The position numbers and the translations under genes are program-made. A DNA stretch of 64,000 nt from 9FT-COMBO-48-23 sp964400675 (lineage in GTDB: Bacteria > Chloroflexota > Dehalococcoidia > GIF9 > UBA5629), in contig CAYNVO010000009.1 of the NCBI GenBank assembly GCA_964400675.1, forward strand, positions 68,078-132,077, given 5' to 3'. Shown one piece after another: positions 41,369 to 49,780 of this stretch. Position 1 is the stretch's first letter. Each line of letters opens with the position of its first letter. The notes beneath the pieces are model-generated. The model did not search any database and was not told the origin of the DNA. It saw only the letters and a list, made by a program, of their open reading frames with translations.

Positions 41369-42513
41369 TTTATCTGGACAGCGCAGCCACATCCTGGCCC
41401 AAGCCGCCTGAAGTCTTAAAGGCGATGGTCGATGTTCTGGAGCGCGCCGGGGGCAATCCCGGCCGCTCCGGGCACCGCCTATCCATTGAAGCCGCACGCG
41501 TGGTGTACGATACCAGGGAAGATATTGCCCGCTTCTTCAACATCAGCGACCCCACGCGAGTCATCTTCACCAGCGGCGCAACTCATAGCATGAATGTAGT
41601 CCTGAAAGGTCTTATTAAGCCCGGCGACCGCGTTGTCGTTAGCTCCATGGAGCACAACGCCGTAATGCGACCGCTGCGAAGCCTGGAGGAGCAGGGACTT
41701 GTTCTCGATATCGTACCCTGTGCCCCCGATGGCAGCCTCGACGTAAACGATATTGCAAAAGCGCTAAAATCCGATACCAGACTCGTTGTCACCGTTCACG
41801 CCAGCAACGTAGCCGGGACGATATTGCCCGTTGCCGAGGCGGCATCTCTTGCTCGCCGTGCCGGCGCTCTGCTGCTGGTAGATGCCGCACAGACCGCGGG
41901 AGTCCTGCCTATAGATATGCAGGCATTCGGAATCGACTTTCTTGCCTTCACCGGGCACAAGGGCTTACAGGGTCCCCCGGGAATCGGCGGACTTATCATC
42001 GGCGACCGTGTCGACACCTCACAGGTTGAACCTCTAATTCGAGGAGGCACGGGAAGTCAATCGGAGCTTGAGGAGCAGCCGGAATATCTACCTGACAAAT
42101 TTGAGAGCGGCACCCCTAACATTGTCGGAATCGCCGGTTTGCACGCCGGCATAAACTGGATTATGGACAGGGGTATCGAGACAATCCGTGAACAGGAGAA
42201 AGAGCTTGCCGGCGCTCTCATCGATGGTCTGTCTAATATATCCGGCATCAAAATATACGGAACTCATGACCCCGAAAAGACAGTAGCCATTGTCTCCTTC
42301 ACTGCCACGGGCAGGCGCGTATCGGAAATCGGCTTAATACTCGATGAGGATTACGGTATTCTGACCCGCGTTGGATTGCACTGCGCTCCGGCGGCACATA
42401 AGACAATCGGCTCATTCCCTGAAGGGACGGTTCGCCTTGCGCCCGGCGTTTTTACCACACCGGACGAAATCAAAGAGGCAGTGCGGGCATTAGAGAAAGT
42501 GGTTGGCTCATGA
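41365..42513 (+). CDS. Cysteine desulfurase / selenocysteine lyase-like enzyme (TIGR01977 type)
   Basis: 382 residues from ATG 41365, overlapping the tusA stop; the longer frame upstream lies inside tusA. PLP fold-type I: YLDSAATSWPKPPEVL, GNPGRSGHRLS, FTSGATHSMNVVLKG, VDAAQTAGVLPIDM and the Lys-bearing FLAFTGHKGLQGPPGIGGL. The short active-site Cys loop is LTRVGLHCAPAAHKTIG. This subgroup is often next to YedF and DUF3343 in selenium-using anaerobes. It would release S or Se from (seleno)cysteine for TusA. Confidence 0.9.
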   Translation: MIYLDSAATSWPKPPEVLKAMVDVLERAGGNPGRSGHRLSIEAARVVYDTREDIARFFNISDPTRVIFTSGATHSMNVVLKGLIKPGDRVVVSSMEHNAVMRPLRSLEEQGLVLDIVPCAPDGSLDVNDIAKALKSDTRLVVTVHASNVAGTILPVAEAASLARRAGALLLVDAAQTAGVLPIDMQAFGIDFLAFTGHKGLQGPPGIGGLIIGDRVDTSQVEPLIRGGTGSQSELEEQPEYLPDKFESGTPNIVGIAGLHAGINWIMDRGIETIREQEKELAGALIDGLSNISGIKIYGTHDPEKTVAIVSFTATGRRVSEIGLILDEDYGILTRVGLHCAPAAHKTIGSFPEGTVRLAPGVFTTPDEIKEAVRALEKVVGS

Positions 42514-42731
42514 CAGAACACGGTGTCATCCTGCTCTACACAACTTCATCGGCTATGCGCGCCGAAAAGCTGCTGACGAAAGAAAACTATACCGTCAAGC
42601 TCGTTCCGGTGCCCAGGCAGCTCTCCAGCGATTGCGGCATCGCTCTGCGCTTCGACTGGCACCAGCACGAGCAGGTCAGGTCGGAACTGGATAAGGCGAA
42701 AGTCGAGATAGACGCCATACATCGCCTGTGA
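42510..42731 (+). CDS. DUF3343 protein
   Basis: 73 residues, ATG overlapping the desulfurase stop (ATGA). GVILLYTTSSAMRAEKLLTKENYTVKLVPVPRQLSSDCGIALRF is a full DUF3343 signature, with the conserved Cys in SSDCGIAL. DUF3343 is a genomic marker of selenium utilisation and may help accept or pass selenium; its chemistry is not settled. It is the last gene of the run. Confidence 0.93.
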   Translation: MTEHGVILLYTTSSAMRAEKLLTKENYTVKLVPVPRQLSSDCGIALRFDWHQHEQVRSELDKAKVEIDAIHRL

Positions 42732-42760
42732 AACCGGTCTTTTGAGGCTTTTTATTGTTG

Positions 42761-43537
42761 CTAGCCGACCTGTTTAAGCTGCCCCGGGAAGGTCGGCTCA
42801 TGTCTTACATCTACCGGTATCGGATATCTAACGCCGCGCTCATGAGTAGCTTCAAGACCCCTGATTACGCTGTCGAATAAGTTGATGGGAATGGTGAAAG
42901 CCATCTCATCATCCTGCGTCATCGCCCAAACTCTATCGCCGTTCCCGGGCAGCACCACCTTTGGCTCTTTGGTCTTGAACGTTTGCAGAACTCCTTCAGT
43001 GCACGTCCCAGTTTTGCCGCTAAAAAGAGCCTGCACACTTATGCCAGTTTCCTGGGTGGCTCCATGTACCAGCCTCATCACCTGCGCCGGATTGCAGAAA
43101 ATCATGACCAGGTCCGGCTCTATCATGGTTCTCTCCAGCGGAGAGAAAATCACGCCCTCGTACTCTCCCTTGTTCAGCTTCACCCCTGCCATAGATTCCA
43201 TAGCTGTCCCGGCGGCATTATCACTGGCGGCATAGTTCATGACTTTCATGAACTCCATCAAGGCATTCTTAGTTTCCGGCTCTGACTCGCTCCATCCGTA
43301 ACTGTAAGCTACTATCGGGCAGGCATTGTCCTCAGCTGTCATGCCCACCGTCCAGCCATACTTGCGGCTTAATGTCATCCCCACGCAGACATTTGTCTTG
43401 AAGCCCATATCCCTGAGAGGGCGCCTGGTTTTCTCGGGAAAATCGTTAGCACTTTTAACCAGCTTCACGGCTATGGGGAAGGTAAGCGGCCTTATCAGCC
43501 TGTTAAGCACCTGTGCTCCTGTAACCAAATCCGGCAT
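42761..43537 (-). CDS. DUF169 protein
   Basis: 258 residues, GGAGGTGACATA before the ATG. FPIAVKLVKSANDFPEKTRRP at the start and VGMTAEDNACPIVAYSYGW, then DLVMIFCNPAQVMRLVHGA match DUF169. These proteins occur in methanogens, Dehalococcoidia and sulfate reducers and may carry a bound metal or cofactor through the conserved Cys (NACP, KTGTCTEG). Function unknown. It converges on the yedE operon. Confidence 0.85.
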   Translation of the reverse strand: MPDLVTGAQVLNRLIRPLTFPIAVKLVKSANDFPEKTRRPLRDMGFKTNVCVGMTLSRKYGWTVGMTAEDNACPIVAYSYGWSESEPETKNALMEFMKVMNYAASDNAAGTAMESMAGVKLNKGEYEGVIFSPLERTMIEPDLVMIFCNPAQVMRLVHGATQETGISVQALFSGKTGTCTEGVLQTFKTKEPKVVLPGNGDRVWAMTQDDEMAFTIPINLFDSVIRGLEATHERGVRYPIPVDVRHEPTFPGQLKQVG

Positions 43538-43754
43538 TATGTCACCTCCAGTCTGGCTGTTTGGGTTTATTATAACAGATGGGCATCCTTTTATTTGTCA
43601 TCCTGAGCTTGGGTAGTGGGTCAATTTGAAATAGAGGATTTTTGAAATTTTTCCAGCAAGACTATTTCCTCTAGTGTCCACACATGGTCAGCTATACCAG
43701 CAGCCATCGCCGGTACGGACAGTTTCGACCTTTAACGCCTCGCCAAAAACTTGC

Positions 43755-43782
43755 TTGACACCCCCTGGCTAATGACTATAAT
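43755..43782 (+). promoter_or_regulatory. Promoter inside the element, copy 2 of the duplicated cassette
   Basis: TTGACA (43755-43760), a 16-bp spacer, TATAAT (43777-43782); 31 of 34 bases from 43755 equal those from 17607. It drives the 41-residue protein, whose ATG is only 9 bp after the -10 box. Confidence 0.8.
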
Positions 43783-43790
43783 TTAGCTAT

Positions 43791-43916
43791 ATGAATATAA
43801 AAAGAGAAGGAGCAAGACAAATAATCAACCAGATATTAATAGGATTTGCAGTAGTTGTTTTTCTGGTAGCATTGGCACTTGGGGCCATGTGCTACATGCT
43901 TAACCAAATAGAATAA
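43791..43916 (+). CDS. 41-residue single-span membrane micro-protein carried by the element
   Basis: Starts ATG 43791, a few bases from the predicted RNA start, so translation may be leaderless. Basic N-terminus (MNIKREGARQIINQ), one hydrophobic helix (ILIGFAVVVFLVALALGAMC) and a short tail. No ribosome-binding site is seen. Because it lies in a repeat-bounded, promoter-bearing element it may be selected cargo, for instance a toxin-like or signalling peptide, but that is speculation. Confidence 0.55.
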   Translation: MNIKREGARQIINQILIGFAVVVFLVALALGAMCYMLNQIE

Positions 43917-43972
43917 TAATTGATTTATAACCGCCCAACATTATGTCCAAATAGACCCACTACCTGAGCTTG

Positions 43973-44130
43973 GCAAAGGATATGTGCTCAATGTTACCCC
44001 ATTGTCATTCTGAGCGCAGCGAAGAATCTAAGTCCTGTTTCTATCCTGGGCGAGATCCTTCGTCGTCCTTCCAGGGAAGTACTCCTCAGGATGACAGTGG
44101 CGAAGAGCTCCCTCAGAATGACACACAAGG
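43973..44130. repeat. Interspersed repeat cluster, copy 8 (right part of interrupted unit)
   Basis: GGATATGTGCTCAATGTTAC and CATTGTCATTCTGAGCGCAG continue the unit split by the element. Further blocks include CCTCAGGATGACAGTGG and GAGCTCCCTCAGAATGACA. Confidence 0.85.
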
Positions 44131-44206
44131 CATATCGGGCAAAGACAAAAAGCTATGAAAGATGATAAAATAACCCGTACGTTTTGCCTTTGAGGTTAAC
44201 TCGATT

Positions 44207-45184
44207 ATGATTGAAGAGCTTTTACCCGGACTATACAGAGTTGAAATCCCTCTTCCCAGAAGCCCTCTGAAAGCCCTGAACTCCTACGTGATAAAGGGGC
44301 ATGACCGGTTTCTGATTATCGACACGGCGATGAACCGCGAGGAATGCCTGAATCCAACGCTATCGGCTTTGAAAAAGCTGGATATCGACCTTAACCGGAC
44401 GGACTTCTTCATCACTCACCTGCACGCCGACCATTCAGGTCTGGTCGGGAAGCTGGCGACCGATACTTCCAAAGTGTACTTTAACAAGACGGAAGCCTCC
44501 TTTATCACTTTTCAACCATTACCGGACTACTGGGAAAAACACTTTGTCTTCTATGCCGCCAATGGCTTCCCCGAAGATGAGATGAGAAAGGTATGGGAGG
44601 GACATCCGGGCTATCGCTACAGCTCAAGACGTAAGATTGAATTCACCACCACGGTGGAAGGAGACGAGATAGAGATCGGCGACTACCTGTTCAGGTGCGT
44701 AGAAACGCCGGGGCATTCACCAGGGCATATGTGCCTTTACGAAGCCAGCAAGAAGGTGCTTGTCTGCGGCGACCACATTCTCTTTGATATCACGCCTAAC
44801 ATCACCCACTGGGAGCAGCTGGATAATTCGCTCAAGCACTATCTAACAAATCTGGATAAGGTTTATAAGCTCGATGTGAATCTCGTTTTGCCCGGCCATC
44901 GCAGACTGTTGAAAGACCACAGAAAACGGATTAATGAGCTGCAGGAGCATCATCGAAGCAGGTTGAACGAGGCATTAGTTGCCCTTGAAAGCGGCGAGAA
45001 GATGGCCTGGGATGTAGCCCCTTACATAACCTGGGATATAGAATTTAACTCGTGGCAGGATTTTCCCTCGGTGCAGAAATTCTTTGCCATCGGGGAGACC
45101 ATCGCCCACCTCGACTACCTGGCAGCTGACGGCAGGATACGCAAAGATACGAAAAATCATAAGGTGATGTATTCGTTGTCATAA
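44207..45184 (+). CDS. MBL-fold metallo-hydrolase
   Basis: 325 residues. The zinc motif is THLHADHSGLVGKL; more ligands follow in VETPGHSPGHMCLYE and VCGDHILFD, and VLPGHRRLL. The C-terminal ~90 residues form a helical extension (LNEALVALESGEKMAWDVAPYI) like those of glyoxalase-II-like hydrolases and some beta-lactamase-type lipid hydrolases. Substrate not known. No Shine-Dalgarno is obvious; the upstream gap holds repeats. Confidence 0.88.
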   Translation: MIEELLPGLYRVEIPLPRSPLKALNSYVIKGHDRFLIIDTAMNREECLNPTLSALKKLDIDLNRTDFFITHLHADHSGLVGKLATDTSKVYFNKTEASFITFQPLPDYWEKHFVFYAANGFPEDEMRKVWEGHPGYRYSSRRKIEFTTTVEGDEIEIGDYLFRCVETPGHSPGHMCLYEASKKVLVCGDHILFDITPNITHWEQLDNSLKHYLTNLDKVYKLDVNLVLPGHRRLLKDHRKRINELQEHHRSRLNEALVALESGEKMAWDVAPYITWDIEFNSWQDFPSVQKFFAIGETIAHLDYLAADGRIRKDTKNHKVMYSLS

Positions 45185-45216
45185 GATTCGCAATTAAATA
45201 ACGGGAGAAGACAGAA

Positions 45217-45795
45217 ATGGAACTTATGGAAGCCATAAAAGGACGCCGAAGCATCAGGAAATATCGAGCCGACCCTGTCCCGGAGGAAGCTCTTCAAACC
45301 GTTCTTGAAGCGGCAAGATGGGCTCCATCCTGGTCTAATACCCAGTGCTGGAGGCTAATTGTAGTACGAGATAACGAGACGAAGTCGAAGCTGGCTGATA
45401 CGCTGAAAGGTATCAAGGCCGGCAGGACCAATCCGGCGGACGAAGCCGTAAGAACCGCTCCCATTGTCATAGCCGCCTGTGCTGAACTAGGGATTACCGG
45501 ATATTCCCGGGACGAAAACGGGGAGAATAAGCTGGCAACCGACAAGGGCGAGGTGTGGTATATGTTCGATGTGGCTCTGGCAATGCAGAATATATCTCTG
45601 GCTGCACATTCCCTGGGGCTGGGCACGGTTCATACCGGCTTGTTCGACGCCGCTGCCGCCGCCAGGATCCTGGGCTTACCTGACAATATTGTCGTTGTTG
45701 AGCTACTGCCTTTGGGCTGGCCGGATGAGGAACCGGCACCCCGCCCCCGAAAGGAAATCAACGAGTTCGTGTTATTCGAAAAGTATAAGAGGTAA
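45217..45795 (+). CDS. Nitroreductase family protein
   Basis: 192 residues, typical length. IKGRRSIRKYRADPVPEEALQTVLEAARWAPSWSNTQCWRLIVV carries the FMN-binding start. Next come IVIAACAELGI, DVALAMQNISLAAHSLGLGTVHTG and LLPLGWPDEEPAPRPRK at the end. FMN enzymes of this group reduce nitro compounds, flavins or quinones. It is 32 bp after the MBL gene, with GGGAGAAGA upstream, so the two are likely co-transcribed. Confidence 0.92.
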   Translation: MELMEAIKGRRSIRKYRADPVPEEALQTVLEAARWAPSWSNTQCWRLIVVRDNETKSKLADTLKGIKAGRTNPADEAVRTAPIVIAACAELGITGYSRDENGENKLATDKGEVWYMFDVALAMQNISLAAHSLGLGTVHTGLFDAAAAARILGLPDNIVVVELLPLGWPDEEPAPRPRKEINEFVLFEKYKR

Positions 45796-45798
45796 ATA

Positions 45799-46386
45799 AT
45801 GAGTCGCGGTTACCGAAACGACAATATAGTGCCGGTACTGGCAATAATAGTCATCTGCTTCCTGGTATATATAACCACCGAAGCAGCTAGGATGATGGGG
45901 CACAACCTGGTACCGCTGCTCGGGCTGAGCACTGCGTACTTCCTGGCGCAGCCCTGGACAATCGTGACCAACCTGTTTGTCCACGGCGGCATCTGGCATC
46001 TGGTATTCAACATGCTGACCTTATACTTTTTCGGCACTTTCTTAATCAGGCTCATCGGGATTCGCGACTTTCTAATCATATACTTCGGCGGCGGAATACT
46101 GGGCAATATATTCTTTATGCTACTGGGGCCATCTTATGTCATAGTTATCGGTGCTTCCGGCGCCATCTTTGCCCTAGGTGGTGCGCTCGCCGTGCTGACG
46201 CCGAAGCTGCGAGTGTACATCTTTCCCATACCGGCTCCAATGCCTCTGTGGGTGGCAGTGCTGATAAGTTTTGTCATACTGTCTTTTATGCCCGGCATTG
46301 CCTGGCAGGGACATCTCGGCGGCCTGGTTTTCGGTCTTATAGCCGGTCTTGTCTTGCGTAGACGGATACATACCCCGTTATCTTAG
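45799..46386 (+). CDS. Rhomboid-family intramembrane serine protease
   Basis: 195 residues, six membrane helices. The catalytic serine is in IGASGAIFALGGAL and the catalytic His in WQGHLGGLVFGLIAG; WTIVTNLFVHGGIWHLVFNMLTLYFFG is the L1-loop segment. Rhomboids cut transmembrane substrates within the membrane. It begins 3 bp after the nitroreductase stop, with GAGGT upstream, so it is part of the same transcript. Confidence 0.93.
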   Translation: MSRGYRNDNIVPVLAIIVICFLVYITTEAARMMGHNLVPLLGLSTAYFLAQPWTIVTNLFVHGGIWHLVFNMLTLYFFGTFLIRLIGIRDFLIIYFGGGILGNIFFMLLGPSYVIVIGASGAIFALGGALAVLTPKLRVYIFPIPAPMPLWVAVLISFVILSFMPGIAWQGHLGGLVFGLIAGLVLRRRIHTPLS

Positions 46387-46401
46387 TTTGCCCGCAATAC
46401 C

Positions 46402-47154
46402 ATGCGAAGTCGGCATTTCAACAAAGCAGGCTTACACCGCTTCCTCTCTTCGCTGGAAGACTCGACCGAAGATGTTGTAAATCTGTATATAACCCCCGCC
46501 TCTTTCCCGGACTACGCCGATGCGCTGTCCTTAGGGGCAAAGTACGGCACCCATGCCCTTGAGATTAAGGAGGCAGTCAATACCAAGGCGGTAATCAGCA
46601 ACGCCGAGAAATACGGCACCGGTGCCGCCGTATTCTGGAACGGGCTGGGCAACAATCATATCGTCCTGCCGCCTTTCCCCATCGCCGAGAACAAGGTCTC
46701 CACTGGAAAGCTTGATGTCTCCATGCTCCGTGAAGTCCTGAAGCAGAAATATGTCATTGCTGTCGTCCTGGTAACCTGGGGCTGGTATGCTTTGGGCGTG
46801 TTCGACGCCGCCAATCTGGTGGCATCTAAGACAGGCACCGGACATATACACAAAAAACACAAGAAAGGCGGCAGAAGCCAGAAGAGATTTGCCCGCAGGA
46901 CCGAGGAGCAGAAAAAAGATTTCCTGCGCCGGGTCAGCAACCGGATTGAGGAGAGGTTCGAGAGCTTCGCCCCTGACCATATCTTTTTCGGCGGCAACAG
47001 GTTGATTTTAAAGCCGCTGATACAGGAGTCCGGCTACCTGCGGGCAAAAGCCGGCAAAATATCGCCGCGAGTTCTTGATGTAAGGTACGCCGATAGGGAA
47101 GCCCTGGCAGGCAGCCTGGCAGAAATAACCAGGTCACTCGTTTTCAGCTTCTAA
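46402..47154 (+). CDS. Vms1/eRF1-like (VLRF1) peptidyl-tRNA hydrolase-type protein
   Basis: 250 residues. The core is a release-factor-like domain with HIHKKHKKGGRSQKRFARR, the Gln-bearing loop typical of Vms1/ANKZF1-type and actinobacterial VLRF1 proteins, which release nascent chains from stalled ribosomes by cutting peptidyl-tRNA. The N-terminal part (DVVNLYITPASFPDYADAL) and C-terminal eRF1-like helix region (FAPDHIFFGGNRLILKPLI) match the fold. It follows rhomboid by 15 bp and has no recognisable Shine-Dalgarno. The assignment is from motif memory; the family is a good fit, the activity is inferred. Confidence 0.72.
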   Translation: MRSRHFNKAGLHRFLSSLEDSTEDVVNLYITPASFPDYADALSLGAKYGTHALEIKEAVNTKAVISNAEKYGTGAAVFWNGLGNNHIVLPPFPIAENKVSTGKLDVSMLREVLKQKYVIAVVLVTWGWYALGVFDAANLVASKTGTGHIHKKHKKGGRSQKRFARRTEEQKKDFLRRVSNRIEERFESFAPDHIFFGGNRLILKPLIQESGYLRAKAGKISPRVLDVRYADREALAGSLAEITRSLVFSF

Positions 47155-47159
47155 AGAAT

Positions 47160-47600
47160 GACCCCCATTGTCATTCTGAGCACAGCGAAGAATCTCATGT
47201 TGTCCCTGACACCACCAAGATCCTTCGTCGCTTTGCTCCTCAGGATGACAATTAATAACTTGTCATTCTGAGCGAAGCGAAGAATCTCTCCCCGTGTCCC
47301 CTCGAGCGAGATTCTTCAGTCGCTCTGCTCCTTCAGAATGACACGTAAATGGAGCGGGGCCGCCACGTCGTCCTTCCAGGGAAGTACTCCTCAGGATGAC
47401 AGTTAGAAATATGTCATTCTGAGCCCTTCGCCCTGTCATTCTGAGCGAAGCGAAGAATCTAAGTCCTGTTTGTATCCTGAGTCAGATCCTTCGTCGCTTT
47501 GCTCCTCAGGATGACAATTAAAAACTTGTCATTCTGAGCGAAGCGAAGAATCTCTCCCTATCCCTCTTCCATTCCTTCGACTACGCTCAGGATGGGTGGC
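47160..47600. repeat. Interspersed repeat cluster, copy 9
   Basis: About six units of GTCATTCTGAGCGAAGCGAA with GAATCT, alternating with the inverted and the GATCCTTCGTCGCTTTGCTC types. The densest cluster outside 59.4-60.0 kb. It separates the Vms1-like gene from the lipase. Confidence 0.9.
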
Positions 47601-47672
47601 AATTCTCGGCTAAACTGTATAGAATATTACAAGCCATTATCACCAGACCGTTAATTTCAGGAGGGTAAAATC

Positions 47673-49043
47673 ATGAAGACTAAATTATTCGGCGTACTTG
47701 CGGTCCTCATACTGGTCGGGATGTTATTCCCATCATGTACACCCGGCGAGGTCAAGGTGCCAATGCCGGCTGATATTAACCCCATCATTTTCGTTCACGG
47801 CTTTGCCGGTTCATCAGCCCAGTTCGAGTCGCAGGCTATGCGCTTCACCAGCAACGGCTACCCTGCCAGCTATATAACAGCCTACGAATACGATTCCTCC
47901 CCCGGTCTCTCCACCGATTTTCCACCGGAGAGTGTTCTTGCCGGCATTGACCAGCATATCGCCGCCGTTATCAAGGACACCGGCACCGATAAGGTTGACA
48001 TGGTCGGACATTCCCTGGGCACAAAGGTGATGCAGTCATACCTGAGAAGCTCGCCGGAGCGCGCCGCCAGGGTTGCCCACTACGTGAGTATAGATGGCTT
48101 TCCCAGCGCCGACCTTCCCGGTGGAGTGCCCACACTGGCTCTGTGGGCGGGACGGAGACCACCCACATTCCCCCCTGGGGGCGAAGTGGGAGGGGGAACG
48201 AATGTCACTTTCCCCGACGTGACTCATGTGGAATGCGCCACCTGCCCTGAGGCATTTGTGGAAATGTACAAATTCCTTGCTGGCGAGGAACCGGCAACAG
48301 ACAAGATTGTAGCTGAGCCTTCAGGCAAAATTCAGCTTGCCGGAAGAGCGGTCATTTTCCCACAAAATGTAGGGGTGGAAGAGCCGGACGCCGCTCTAGA
48401 GATATGGGAAATCGATGGCAAAACCGGTGCCAGGACCGGCAGCCAGCCACAGGCAACCTATACTCTGGCTGGAACGGGAGCCTGGGGACCCTTCGAGGCA
48501 AAACGCGGCGCAAACTATGAATTTGCCCTGGTTCGTGAAGCCTTTATTACTCACTACTACTTTCAGCCTTTTATGAGAAGCGATTATTTTATTCGCTTGA
48601 ACACGGAGATACCCGGCCAGGGGCTCAGCAGCCACGCCGATAGAAGTGACGGTCACAGCAACCTGCTGATTACCAGGAACAAGGAGCTCTGGGGCGACCA
48701 GGGCGCCGACAGCGACATTCTTGAAGTCAACGGCACCAACGTGGTTACCGACGCCATATGCCCGCTGAACCATCTGGTAATCGCCATATTTGTTAATGAT
48801 AATGGTGCTGACGGTGAAACCGACCTTACCAAACCGATACCTTACTTCTTCTCGGCGATTCCGGTTTTCATAACCGGGGGCGACCTGAACATCCCTGCGG
48901 CTGACCCGCCGGATGGTACCATATCCCTGGTGCTTACACCACGAGGCGGCGGTGGCAAGACACAGGTGATAAACATGCCAAGCTGGGTATCCTCAGAGCA
49001 TAGAATCTCGGTCCAATTCGACGACTTCCTCCAGGCTGAATAA
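47673..49043 (+). CDS. Alpha/beta-hydrolase lipoprotein (lipase-like)
   Basis: 456 residues. Signal peptide with lipobox FPSC (Cys22). HGFAGSSAQF is the oxyanion region; VDMVGHSLGTKVMQSYL holds the nucleophile Ser; the catalytic His is in FPDVTHVECATCPEAF. A second domain of about 230 residues (from GKIQLAGRAVIFP) resembles a beta-sandwich found in Actinobacterial and Chloroflexi secreted lipases. AGGAGGG precedes the ATG. It probably acts on lipids outside the cell. The next gene starts 5 bp on. Confidence 0.88.
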   Translation: MKTKLFGVLAVLILVGMLFPSCTPGEVKVPMPADINPIIFVHGFAGSSAQFESQAMRFTSNGYPASYITAYEYDSSPGLSTDFPPESVLAGIDQHIAAVIKDTGTDKVDMVGHSLGTKVMQSYLRSSPERAARVAHYVSIDGFPSADLPGGVPTLALWAGRRPPTFPPGGEVGGGTNVTFPDVTHVECATCPEAFVEMYKFLAGEEPATDKIVAEPSGKIQLAGRAVIFPQNVGVEEPDAALEIWEIDGKTGARTGSQPQATYTLAGTGAWGPFEAKRGANYEFALVREAFITHYYFQPFMRSDYFIRLNTEIPGQGLSSHADRSDGHSNLLITRNKELWGDQGADSDILEVNGTNVVTDAICPLNHLVIAIFVNDNGADGETDLTKPIPYFFSAIPVFITGGDLNIPAADPPDGTISLVLTPRGGGGKTQVINMPSWVSSEHRISVQFDDFLQAE

Positions 49044-49048
49044 TTAAG

Positions 49049-49744
49049 ATGAAGACTCTAGGAATCATTGGCGGTATCGGGCCGGAATCAACCATCGAGT
49101 ACTACCGCCAGATTATTGCCGCATACCGCCAGCGAAAGCAGGACGGAAGCTATCCCCAAATCATAATCAACAGCATCGACATGAAAAAGATGCTGGACTT
49201 GATTGAGGCGAACGAACTGGCAAGGCTAACGGACTATCTGCTGGGGGAAGTGCAGAAGCTGGCTAAGGCAGGAGCCGATTTAGGGTTGCTGGCATCCAAT
49301 TCGCCGCACATTGTATTCGATGAGCTTTCTCGCCAGTCGCCGATTCCGCTGCTGAGCATTGTGGAGGCTGCCTGCGAAGCCACTAAAAAGCTGGGGCTGA
49401 AACGAGCTGGCTTGCTTGGCACCCGCTTTTCCATGCAGGGACAGTACTATCCGGATGTATTTTCCAGGGAGGGGATTACCCTGATAACGCCCCGGGCGGA
49501 GGAACAGGTCTACATACATGACAGGTACATGAATGAACTGGTCAACGGGATTATACTCCCTGAAACACGTGAGCGATTGCTGGCGATAGTCGATAGACTG
49601 AAAGCGCAGGAAGGCATTGAAGGCTTGATTCTGGGTGGCACGGAACTGCCGCTGATTTTGACAGAGGAATCATACAGCGGCATACCAGTTTTAGATACCA
49701 CCAGGATTCACGTGGAGCGCGCCGTGGCTCAAATGCTGTCGTAG
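49049..49744 (+). CDS. Aspartate/glutamate racemase family protein
   Basis: 231 residues, PLP-independent racemase fold. GIIGGIGPESTIEYYRQII at the start; the first catalytic site is the usual Asn-containing GLLASNSPHIVFDEL, where the Cys found in active racemases is Ser (ASNS); the second Cys position reads IEGLILGGTELPLIL, with Gly-Thr instead of Cys. Both catalytic Cys thus appear replaced, so racemase activity is doubtful; a related lyase or isomerase is possible. It follows the lipase gene by 5 bp. Confidence 0.85.
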   Translation: MKTLGIIGGIGPESTIEYYRQIIAAYRQRKQDGSYPQIIINSIDMKKMLDLIEANELARLTDYLLGEVQKLAKAGADLGLLASNSPHIVFDELSRQSPIPLLSIVEAACEATKKLGLKRAGLLGTRFSMQGQYYPDVFSREGITLITPRAEEQVYIHDRYMNELVNGIILPETRERLLAIVDRLKAQEGIEGLILGGTELPLILTEESYSGIPVLDTTRIHVERAVAQMLS

Positions 49745-49780
49745 CTGTCTCCCCGTTAAATGGCACAGTGGCGAGGCAAT

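Larger units (their letters stand above)
43612..43964 (+). mobile_element. 353-bp non-autonomous insertion element with terminal inverted repeats and cargo
   Basis: The left end GGTAGTGGGTCAATTTG and the complement of the right end GGTAGTGGGTCTATTTG match at 16 of 17 positions. An 8-bp duplication flanks it, and the host repeat is interrupted cleanly. No transposase is encoded. Inside are a promoter (43755-43782) and one 41-codon gene. Size, ends and duplication suggest mobilisation by a related insertion sequence elsewhere; eight-base duplications are made by several IS families, and I cannot name one with certainty. Confidence 0.82.
43604..43972. repeat. 8-bp target-site duplication around the inserted element
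   Basis: TGAGCTTG occurs at 43604-43611 and 43965-43972, directly flanking the 353-bp element. The empty relative at 39619-39626 reads TGAGCCTG once, so the duplication arose on insertion. Confidence 0.85.

Noticed and set aside
43612..43964. tRNA or small RNA gene inside the 353-bp element
   Set aside because: No cloverleaf or T-run terminator could be drawn; the promoter is followed directly by an ORF.
47160..47600. Dense repeats as CRISPR or as a large ncRNA
   Set aside because: Same interspersed family as elsewhere, with both strands mixed and no spacer structure or promoter.
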